DNA from: PCRC01 sp040384665
GTDB lineage: Bacteria > Pseudomonadota > Gammaproteobacteria > Burkholderiales > Burkholderiaceae_C
Reading direction: 5' to 3'
Assembly: GCA_040384665.1 (NCBI GenBank)
Contig: JAZKIY010000021.1
Coordinates: 1-49,939 of the forward strand
Length of the DNA stretch: 49,939 bases
Shown here: positions 26,324-33,353 of the stretch, in pieces
How the letters are laid out: the number at the start of each line of letters is the position of its first letter
Position numbering within the stretch: the stretch's first letter is position 1
Notes under the pieces: generated by a model
The model's database searches: none
The model's input: the letters and a program-made list of their open reading frames with translations, nothing else
Told to the model about the DNA's origin: nothing
Made by a program: the position numbers and the translations under genes

Positions 26324-26968
26324 ATGTACTTGCCGCGCCAGTTCGACCATTCTGACGACGCACCCCGCGTCAATGCCCTGTTGCGCGCCCACCCCTTCGC
26401 CAGCCTGATTTCGGGGGACGACGCCGGCTTGCCCTTCGTCACCCACCTGCCGCTGCACCTGCGCCAGACCGCCCGCGACGACGAACCCCGTGTGCTGCTA
26501 GGCCATGTCGCGCGGGGCAACCCGCACTGGCGCTACCTGCAGGCGCGGCCCCAGGCGGTGGTGACCTTTCTCGGCCCACACGCCTACATGTCGCCCAAGG
26601 TCTACCCCGACCTGGTGCGCGTGCCGACCTGGAACTACCTGGCCGTGCACTGCGAAGTGCACGCCACACTGGTGGACGAGCCCGCCGCCAAAGACGCGCT
26701 GCTGAAACACCTGATCGGCGACCACGAACCGCCGTACGCCGAACAGTGGCGCGGGCTGGACGAAGGCTATGCCCACCGCATGCTCAACGCCATCGTCGCG
26801 TTCGAGCTGCGGGTGACCACGCTGCAGTGCAAGCTCAAGCTCAACCAGCACCGCACCGAGTCCCACGCCGCGATTCGCGCCGCCTACGCTGCGGGCAACG
26901 ACGACGAACAGGCGCTCGGCCGCTGGATGGACCGGCTTGGCCTGAACCCCGAAGAAATGAACGACTGA
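26324..26968 (+). CDS. FMN-binding negative transcriptional regulator (PaiB-like)
   Basis: A 214-residue protein of the PaiB / FMN-binding split-barrel family: MYLPRQFDHSDD at the start, HLPLHL and LLGHVARGNPHWRYL, FLGPHAYMSPKVYP, and WNYLAVHCEVHATL, all matching the family. Members act as regulators in Bacillus or as flavin-dependent proteins; here the target is unknown. Divergent from the thioredoxin gene, with 43 bp between the starts. Confidence 0.85.
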   Translation: MYLPRQFDHSDDAPRVNALLRAHPFASLISGDDAGLPFVTHLPLHLRQTARDDEPRVLLGHVARGNPHWRYLQARPQAVVTFLGPHAYMSPKVYPDLVRVPTWNYLAVHCEVHATLVDEPAAKDALLKHLIGDHEPPYAEQWRGLDEGYAHRMLNAIVAFELRVTTLQCKLKLNQHRTESHAAIRAAYAAGNDDEQALGRWMDRLGLNPEEMND

Positions 26969-26983
26969 GCCAAGGAACACCCG

Positions 26984-27220
26984 ATGCGGATGATTTTCAG
27001 CGTGATCGGCCTGTTGCTGGTGGTGGCGGTGATCGGCCTGCTGGCCAAAAAACAGCTGTCGTCGCTCGGCCAGGTGCCGGGCGAGGCCGCCGGTGGCACG
27101 GTGCTGCCCGCCAGCCCACCCGGCACCACACCCGCCCAGCGCAGCCAGCAGATGCAGCAGCAGATCAAACAGGCCATCGAACAAGCCCAGCAGCCCCGGC
27201 CGCTGCGCGACGACCAATGA
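26984..27220 (+). CDS. Small membrane-anchored protein, unknown
   Basis: A 78-residue protein: one N-terminal membrane helix (MIFSVIGLLLVVAVIGLLA), then a short Pro/Thr-rich stretch and a glutamine-rich helix (QQMQQQIKQAIEQAQQ). No family recognised. It lies 15 bp after the FMN-binding gene with AAGGAA upstream, so it is likely expressed. Confidence 0.65.
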   Translation: MRMIFSVIGLLLVVAVIGLLAKKQLSSLGQVPGEAAGGTVLPASPPGTTPAQRSQQMQQQIKQAIEQAQQPRPLRDDQ

Positions 27221-27268
27221 ACGGCGCTGAAATGGCCCCCAGACGGCTTCCGCACCGCCCGCCAGGTA

Positions 27269-27333
27269 TTTTTTCAATCAAACCAGCCATCAGCCCTAGT
27301 ACAGGCTTGTTAATCAGCTATTGAAACAGTAGC
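27269..27333 (+). repeat. Dispersed ~65 bp repeat, copy C (abuts the tadA start)
   Basis: Begins TTTTTTCAATC, contains CAGCCCTAGTACAGG and ends GCTATTGAAACAGTAGC at 27333, one base before the tadA ATG at 27335. It therefore forms the immediate leader of the tadA-dehalogenase gene, which has no separate Shine-Dalgarno sequence. No gene is visible in 27221-27334. Confidence 0.68.
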
Positions 27334-27334
27334 A

Positions 27335-28726
27335 ATGGACGACACTTTTTTCATGCAGCAGGCCTTGGCCCAGGCCCGCGCTGCGGCCGAGGCAGGCGAG
27401 GTGCCGGTGGGCGCGGTGGTGGTGCACGCTGGCGAGGTCATTGCCACCGGCCGCAACGCCCCGGTGGCGGGGCACGACCCGACCGCCCACGCCGAAATCG
27501 CGGCACTCCGGGCGGCCGCCGCCCGGCTGGGCAACTACCGGCTGGCCGACTGCACGCTCTATGTCACCCTGGAGCCCTGCGCCATGTGCGCCGGCGCGAT
27601 GCTCCACGCCCGGCTGAAGCGGGTGGTGTTTGGTGCGGCCGACGCCAAAACCGGCGCCGCCGGCTCGGTGGTGAACCTCTTTGACCAACCCTTGCTCAAC
27701 CACCAGACCGCGCTGGCCGGTGGTGTGCTGGCCGAGCCGGCCGGCGCGCTGCTGCAAAGCTTCTTCCGCCAGCGCCGCCAGCACCATTCCGAGGCCCACC
27801 GCATGAACCACCCCCTGCGCGACGACGCCCTGCGCACGCCCGACAGCCGGTTTGAAGGCCTGCCCGGCTACCCTTGGGCACCACACTACCTGAGCGACTT
27901 GCCCGCACTCGCCGGCCTGCGCCTGCATTACCTGGACGAAGGTCCGCAAGATGCCCAGTTGACCTACCTCTGCCTGCACGGCAACCCGGCCTGGAGCTAC
28001 CTGTACCGGAAGATGGTCCCCACCTTCCTCGCCGCAGGCCACCGCGTGGTGGCGCCCGACCTGGTGGGCTTTGGCAAAAGCGACAAGCCCAAGAAAGAGT
28101 CGGCCCACAGCTTCAGCTGGCACCGGCAGGTGCTGCTGGAATTCATTGAACGGCTCGATTTGCGCCACGTGGTGCTGGTGGTGCAGGACTGGGGCGGCCT
28201 GCTCGGCCTGACGCTGCCCATGGCTGCGCCCGAGCGCTACACCGGCCTGCTGGTGATGAACACCGTGCTCGCCACCGGCGACCAGCCGCTGTCGCCCGGT
28301 TTTCTGGCCTGGCGCGAGATGTGTGCCAAGAACCCCGAATTTGACGTGGCGCGGTTGTTCTCACGCGGCAACCCGCAGATGAGCGCCGAAGAATGCGCCG
28401 CCTACATGGCGCCGTTTCCCGACAAGGGCCACCGCGCCGCGCTGCGCGCCTTCCCGGCCCTGGTGCCCGAATTTCCCGAATCCGACGGCGCCGCTACTTC
28501 CCGCGAAGCGCGCCATTTCTGGCAAACACGGTGGCAGGGCCAGACGCTGATGGCCATCGGCGCGCAAGACCCGGTGCTCGGCCCGCCGGTGATGCGTGGC
28601 CTGCAGCAGACGATTGGCAGCTATGCCGCCAGCGGGCAGGCACCGATGGTCATTGAAGAAGGCGGCCACTTCGTGCAGGAGCATGGCTTGCCCATTGCCG
28701 AGGCGGCGGTGAAATTCTTCCAATGA
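27335..28726 (+). CDS. tadA: tRNA adenosine deaminase TadA fused in frame to a haloalkane dehalogenase-like domain
   Basis: An uninterrupted 463-codon frame encoding two proteins. Residues 1-150 are TadA: zinc His-Ala-Glu in PTAHAEIAAL (about 52-54) and cysteines in EPCAMCAGA (82 and 85); it deaminates A34 of tRNA-Arg to inosine. From about 157 (MNHPLRDDALR) it is an HLD-I/DhlA-like haloalkane dehalogenase: HGNPAWSYLYRKM oxyanion region, nucleophile Asp in VVQDWGGLLGL (about 285, followed by halide-binding Trp), acid Asp in IGAQDPVLG and His in EEGGHFVQEHG. Between them is a short RRQHHSEAHR linker and no stop. An internal ATG at 27803 with GAGG ten bases upstream could also start a free dehalogenase. 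The TadA part has nearly normal length. Confidence 0.88.
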   Translation: MDDTFFMQQALAQARAAAEAGEVPVGAVVVHAGEVIATGRNAPVAGHDPTAHAEIAALRAAAARLGNYRLADCTLYVTLEPCAMCAGAMLHARLKRVVFGAADAKTGAAGSVVNLFDQPLLNHQTALAGGVLAEPAGALLQSFFRQRRQHHSEAHRMNHPLRDDALRTPDSRFEGLPGYPWAPHYLSDLPALAGLRLHYLDEGPQDAQLTYLCLHGNPAWSYLYRKMVPTFLAAGHRVVAPDLVGFGKSDKPKKESAHSFSWHRQVLLEFIERLDLRHVVLVVQDWGGLLGLTLPMAAPERYTGLLVMNTVLATGDQPLSPGFLAWREMCAKNPEFDVARLFSRGNPQMSAEECAAYMAPFPDKGHRAALRAFPALVPEFPESDGAATSREARHFWQTRWQGQTLMAIGAQDPVLGPPVMRGLQQTIGSYAASGQAPMVIEEGGHFVQEHGLPIAEAAVKFFQ

Positions 28727-28742
28727 CATACTCCCAGCCCTT

Positions 28743-29732
28743 ATGAGCCACATCTACATTTTTTCCCCGTCCAGCGCGGTGCGCGACAAGGCGGCTTTCA
28801 AACGCGGGCTGGCCCGGCTCAAGGCCCTGGGCCACGAGGTTGAGGTGGACGAGGCCGCGCTGGCCAGCCACCTGCGTTTTGCCGGTGACGACGCCACCCG
28901 CCTGGCCGCCATCCACCGCGCCGCCGCCAGCGGCGCCGACGTGGCCCTCATCAGCCGCGGCGGCTACGGGCTGACGCGCATCCTGCCCGGCATCCACTAC
29001 AAGGCCGTGGCCAAGGCGATTGCCAAAGGCACCCGTTTCGTGGGCCTGAGCGACTTCACCGCGTTCCAGAACGCGTTGCTGGCCAAAACCGGCGCGGTGA
29101 GCTGGGCTGGCCCGGCGCTGGGCGAAGACTTTGGTCGCCTGGATGGTGATGGCGGTGGGCCCGACGACATCATGGAAGCCTGTTTTGACGACCTGGCCTG
29201 CGGGCAGGGCGAAGGCACCGGCTGGCAACTGCCCAAGGCCGACGCCGAGCGGCTGGCCAGCGCGCCCGCCCGCAGCCGGCCCGGCGGCGTGTACAGCATC
29301 AAGGACGCGACGCTCTGGGGCGGCAACCTGTCGGTGCTGGCCAGCCTGGTCGGCACGCCGTATTTGCCAGAGGTGAAGGGCGGCATCCTGTTCCTGGAAG
29401 ATGTTCACGAACACCCCTACCGCATCGAGCGCCTGCTGACCCAGCTGCTGCACGCCGGTGTGCTCGCCAAGCAAAAAGCCATTGTTTTCGGCCAGTTCAC
29501 CAACTACAAGCTGGTACCGCACGACAAGGGCTTCAAGCTCGCCACCGTGGCCGACTGGCTGCGCACCCAGGTCAAGGCACCGGTGCTGGGCGGTCTGCCG
29601 TTTGGGCACGTGGCCACCAAGGTGCTGTTGCCGGTCGGTGCGCCGGTGACGCTGGCGGTGGAAGGGCGGGACGCCTTTGTGCTCTGGGGCCACCAGCACC
29701 ACGACCACGGACACGACCATCACCACCACTGA
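28743..29732 (+). CDS. ldcA: LD-carboxypeptidase (muramoyltetrapeptide carboxypeptidase)
   Basis: A 329-residue peptidase S66 family member that removes the terminal D-Ala from murein tetrapeptides during cytoplasmic cell-wall recycling. Motifs: IYIFSPSSAVRD, ISRGGYGLTRILP, the Ser nucleophile in GLSDFTAF, and Glu and His in FLEDVHEHPYRIE and GLPFGHVATK. No signal peptide, consistent with a cytoplasmic enzyme. The C-terminus is a striking natural histidine run (HQHHDHGHDHHHH), possibly metal-binding. Seventeen bases after the tadA-fusion stop, so probably cotranscribed. Confidence 0.9.
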   Translation: MSHIYIFSPSSAVRDKAAFKRGLARLKALGHEVEVDEAALASHLRFAGDDATRLAAIHRAAASGADVALISRGGYGLTRILPGIHYKAVAKAIAKGTRFVGLSDFTAFQNALLAKTGAVSWAGPALGEDFGRLDGDGGGPDDIMEACFDDLACGQGEGTGWQLPKADAERLASAPARSRPGGVYSIKDATLWGGNLSVLASLVGTPYLPEVKGGILFLEDVHEHPYRIERLLTQLLHAGVLAKQKAIVFGQFTNYKLVPHDKGFKLATVADWLRTQVKAPVLGGLPFGHVATKVLLPVGAPVTLAVEGRDAFVLWGHQHHDHGHDHHHH

Positions 29733-29783
29733 AAGGCTGCTTCAGGTGCAGTCTCAGGAGTGGTAACTGCGTAACAAATAAAA

Positions 29784-29803
29784 GATTTAAATTGTTTTAA
29801 ATC
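29784..29803. promoter_or_regulatory. Inverted repeat in the AT-rich leader of the aldehyde dehydrogenase
   Basis: GATTTAAA and TTTAAATC with a 4 bp spacer, in a strikingly AT-rich 90 bp stretch before the aldehyde dehydrogenase gene. Possible operator or promoter, or weak hairpin after ldcA. Function not shown. Confidence 0.4.
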
Positions 29804-29853
29804 ATAGAGTTAGAAAATACTTTAAAAGTAGAAACACAGGTAACGGAGCCCCC

Positions 29854-31281
29854 ATGCAGCACTACCCCTCGCATTACATCAACGGCCAGTGGATCACCGC
29901 CACCTCGCCCAACACCCTGCCGGTGCACGACGCCAGCACCGAAGAAGTCATGGCCACGGTGCCCGAAGGCACGGCCGCCGAAGCCGAGGCCGCCGTGCTG
30001 GCCGCCCGCGCCGCGCAAGGCCCGTGGGCCGCATTGCCGGTGGAAACCCGCGCCGCCTACATCGACAAGATCGTCGAAGGCCTGAAAGCCCGCACCGACG
30101 AGCTGGCCACCGCCATCGCCCGCGAGGTGGGCATGCCGCTGAAGATGGCCAAAATGATCCAGGTCGGGGCGCCGGTCTGGAACTGGGGCAACTTTGCCAA
30201 GGTGCTGCGCGGCTTCGTCTGGGAAGAAAAAGTCGGCAATTCGCTGGTGCTGCGCGAAGCCATTGGCGTGGTGGGCTGCATCACGCCGTGGAATTTCCCG
30301 CTGAACCAGATCACCCTGAAGGTGGCCCCGGCGCTGGCCGCCGGCTGCACCGTGGTGCTGAAACCGAGCGAAATCGCGCCGGTGAACGCGATGATCCTCA
30401 CCGAAATCATCCACGCCGCCGGCCTGCCGCCGGGCGTGTTCAACCTGGTCAACGGCCTCGGCCCGGTGGTCGGCGAGGTGCTGGCCACCCACCCCGAGGT
30501 GGACATGGTCAGCTTCACCGGCTCCACCCGCGCTGGCAAACGTGTGGGCGAGCTGGCCAGCCAGACGGTGAAACGCGTGGCGCTGGAGCTGGGCGGCAAG
30601 TCCGCCAGCGTGGTCCTGCCCGACGCCGACCTGGAAGCCGCCGTGAAAGGCACGCTCAGCGCCTGTTTGCTCAACAGCGGCCAGGCCTGCATCGCCCACA
30701 CCCGCATGCTGGTGCCCGAAAACCGGCTCGACGAGGTGAAAGCGCTGGTGAAAACCGCGGTCGCCAAGTTCACCGTCGGGCCGAGCCTGAACGAGGCGAC
30801 GCGGCTCGGCCCGCTGGTCAGCGCCACGCAGCGCGACCGGGTGCTGGCCTTCATCCGCCAGGGGGTGGCCGAAGGCGGTGAGCTGGTGGCCGGCGGCGCC
30901 GACCTGCCGGTGCCGGCCCAAGGCTACTTCGTGCAGCCCACGGTGCTGCATGTAAAACCCACCGACACGCTCGCCAAGGAAGAAATCTTCGGCCCGGTGC
31001 TGGTGATCCTGACCTACAAGGACGAAGAAGAGGCCGTGGCACTGGCCAACGACACCATTTATGGCTTGGGCGGCGGCGTCTGGAGCACCGACGAGGCCCA
31101 CGCCATTGCCGTGGCCCGCCGCATCAAAACCGGCCAGGTGGACATCAACGGCGGCCCTTTCAACGCCCGCGCACCGTTCGGTGGCTACAAACAGTCGGGC
31201 AACGGGCGCGAGAACGGCAAGTACGGCTTCGAGGAATTCCTCGAATTCAAGTCGCTGCAACTGAAGCCGGCAGCGGCCTGA
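29854..31281 (+). CDS. NAD(P)-dependent aldehyde dehydrogenase
   Basis: A 475-residue class of the aldehyde dehydrogenase superfamily oxidising an aldehyde to its acid. PWNFPLNQITLKVAPALAAG and VLKPSEIAP form the cofactor site, SFTGSTRAGKRV the Rossmann loop, Glu is in LELGGKS and the catalytic Cys in NSGQACIAHTR; GGYKQSGNGRE is near the end. Substrate not determined; it may act after the PQQ alcohol dehydrogenase, but that gene is far away. GGAG precedes the start. Next gene follows by 12 bp. Confidence 0.93.
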   Translation: MQHYPSHYINGQWITATSPNTLPVHDASTEEVMATVPEGTAAEAEAAVLAARAAQGPWAALPVETRAAYIDKIVEGLKARTDELATAIAREVGMPLKMAKMIQVGAPVWNWGNFAKVLRGFVWEEKVGNSLVLREAIGVVGCITPWNFPLNQITLKVAPALAAGCTVVLKPSEIAPVNAMILTEIIHAAGLPPGVFNLVNGLGPVVGEVLATHPEVDMVSFTGSTRAGKRVGELASQTVKRVALELGGKSASVVLPDADLEAAVKGTLSACLLNSGQACIAHTRMLVPENRLDEVKALVKTAVAKFTVGPSLNEATRLGPLVSATQRDRVLAFIRQGVAEGGELVAGGADLPVPAQGYFVQPTVLHVKPTDTLAKEEIFGPVLVILTYKDEEEAVALANDTIYGLGGGVWSTDEAHAIAVARRIKTGQVDINGGPFNARAPFGGYKQSGNGRENGKYGFEEFLEFKSLQLKPAAA

Positions 31282-31293
31282 CCAGGAACCGCC

Positions 31294-32253
31294 ATGCGGC
31301 TACAGCTTTTGTTGCTCAGCGTGGCGCTCGCCACCAGCGCCCACGCGGCCAAGATCAGCCCCGACAGCGTCACCACCGCCAATGGCCAGCGGTCCTTTCT
31401 GCTGGCGCAGCCGGACCGCGGCCCGGCTGGCCCACGCCCGTTGGTGCTGGTGTTGCACGGCCATGGCGGCAGCGCGGCGCAGGCGATGGGGCAGAAGGCT
31501 GGTGCCTCGCCGCTGGCGGCGTGGTTGCCGATTGCCGACCGGGAGGGGATCTACATTGCCGCGCTGGATGGCAGCAAGGCCGGTGACGGCAAAGCCGGCT
31601 GGAACGACTGCCGCCGCGACGCACCCGGCAACCCGCCGGTGGACGACGTGGCCTTTGCCCGCGAGGTGGTGCAAAAGCTGGTGGCCGCTGGCCGGGTGGA
31701 CCCGCAGCGCGTCTACGCCATGGGCATGTCCAACGGCGCGATGATGACCTACCGCCTGGCGCAGGAACTCGCGCCACCCTTGGCCGGTTTTGTGGCGGTG
31801 TCGGGCCTGATGGCGTCAGACAACGGCTGTGCGCCGCCCCGGCAGCCTCCACAGCGGATACCGGCCATGGTCATCACCGGCACCGAAGACCCGCTGGTGC
31901 CGTACAACGGTGGCCAGGTGAGTTTTGGCAAGGCCCAGCGTGGCGGAGTGCTGGGGGCCGAGGCCACGGCACAGGCCCTGCGGCGCATGAACCAGAACAC
32001 CGCGCCGGCGCAGCGCACGGTGTTTGGCGTGGCGCAGCAGCGCGACAGTTCCTGGGTTGAGCGGCTGGACTTTGGCGCCGCGAACGAACCGGGCCGTGTC
32101 GCCTTGCTGACCGTGCACGGCGGCGGGCACATCGAGCCCAGCATCAGCCAGCCCTACCGGCGCTTTTACGAGCGGCTGGTCGGCCGGCAGAACCACGACC
32201 TTGAGTCGGCCGAGGTGGCCTGGCGGTTCTTCAGCGGGCAGCCCGCTCAGTAA
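31294..32253 (+). CDS. Secreted PHB depolymerase/feruloyl-esterase-like hydrolase (LpqC family)
   Basis: A 319-residue alpha/beta hydrolase with a signal peptide (LLLLSVALATSAHAA). Oxyanion region PLVLVLHGHGGSAAQ; nucleophile in GMSNGAMMTYRLA; Asp in ITGTEDPLVPYNGG; His in VHGGGHIEPS. Likely exported esterase for polyhydroxyalkanoate or aryl esters. It overlaps the convergent ppk2 gene by 7 bp. Preceded by AGGAA. Confidence 0.87.
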   Translation: MRLQLLLLSVALATSAHAAKISPDSVTTANGQRSFLLAQPDRGPAGPRPLVLVLHGHGGSAAQAMGQKAGASPLAAWLPIADREGIYIAALDGSKAGDGKAGWNDCRRDAPGNPPVDDVAFAREVVQKLVAAGRVDPQRVYAMGMSNGAMMTYRLAQELAPPLAGFVAVSGLMASDNGCAPPRQPPQRIPAMVITGTEDPLVPYNGGQVSFGKAQRGGVLGAEATAQALRRMNQNTAPAQRTVFGVAQQRDSSWVERLDFGAANEPGRVALLTVHGGGHIEPSISQPYRRFYERLVGRQNHDLESAEVAWRFFSGQPAQ

Positions 32254-33158
32254 CGTTCCGGCACAAACAGCTCTGGCGCCACCGGGTGGCGCACGTAGTC
32301 GTCGTGGTGCACCCGCTCGGGCAGGGTGATGGGCGCGTGCGGCACCTCGTGGTAGGGCAGCTGGGCCAGCAGGTGCGCGATGCAGTTGAGCCGGGCTTTT
32401 TTCTTGTCCACCGCCTGCACCACCCACCACGGTGCCTCGGGGATGTGGGTGCGTTCCAGCATGATTTCCTTGGCGCGGGTGTAGTCTTCCCAGCGGCTGC
32501 GGCTTTCCAGGTCCATCGGGCTGAATTTCCACTGCTTCAGAGGGTCGTGGATGCGGCCCAAAAAGCGCAGTTCCTGCTCCTCGTCGGTGATGGAGAACCA
32601 GTACTTGATGAGGCGGATGCCGGAACGCACCAGCATCTTCTCGAACTCCGGCACCGAGCGGAAGAACTCCTCGTACTCGGCATCGCTGCAAAAGCCCATC
32701 ACCCGCTCCACGCCGGCGCGGTTGTACCAGCTGCGGTCGAACAGCAATATTTCGCCGGCGGCAGGCAGATGCGACACGTAGCGCTGGAAGTACCACTGGG
32801 TGCGTTCGCGGTCGTTGGGGGCGGGCAGGGCGGCCACACGGCAGACGCGCGGGTTCAGCCGCTGGGTGATGCGCTTGATCACGCCGCCTTTGCCGGCCGA
32901 GTCGCGGCCTTCAAAAATCACCACCACCTTTTCCTTGGTGGCGGCCACCCAGTCCTGCAGCTTCACCAGCTCGGTCTGCAGCCGGAACAGCTCCTGGAAG
33001 TAGGTTTTGCGCGCCAGCCGCTCGGCGTGGCTGGGTGCGGCGTCGCCAGATTGCAGGTCGTGGTCTTCCATCTCCAGTTCCAGCTCTTCGTCGTAGCTGT
33101 CAATCAGGTCGTTGCGCAGGCGCAGCATCAGGTCGTCGTGGTCGGTGGTCTTGTCCAT
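32247..33158 (-). CDS. ppk2: Polyphosphate kinase 2
   Basis: A 303-residue PPK2-family P-loop kinase transferring phosphate between polyphosphate and nucleoside di- or monophosphates. Walker A is FEGRDSAGKGGVIKRI at about 90-105 and Walker B is LLFDRSWYNRAG; the lid is in RIHDPLKQWKFSPMD. The start is uncertain (33158, or 33170 with four more residues); neither has a strong ribosome binding site. Divergent from the acylase gene; the 195 bp between starts shows no gene. Confidence 0.92.
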   Translation of the reverse strand: MDKTTDHDDLMLRLRNDLIDSYDEELELEMEDHDLQSGDAAPSHAERLARKTYFQELFRLQTELVKLQDWVAATKEKVVVIFEGRDSAGKGGVIKRITQRLNPRVCRVAALPAPNDRERTQWYFQRYVSHLPAAGEILLFDRSWYNRAGVERVMGFCSDAEYEEFFRSVPEFEKMLVRSGIRLIKYWFSITDEEQELRFLGRIHDPLKQWKFSPMDLESRSRWEDYTRAKEIMLERTHIPEAPWWVVQAVDKKKARLNCIAHLLAQLPYHEVPHAPITLPERVHHDDYVRHPVAPELFVPERY

Positions 33159-33353
33159 GGGGTCTTGCATAAGGAGTCGTGGTCCGATGTTGACTGCGGC
33201 ATGTGACAAATGGGTGACGGTGCCGTGACACCGGCGAGCGCACAAGGTCACTAAACTGGCACCATCGTGGCCCGATGCCAGCAACACCGTCTGTGCATCA
33301 CCGCCCATTCCCCGGCCCATTTAAAGCCTTAACCCCGTTTTCTTGAGGACCCC

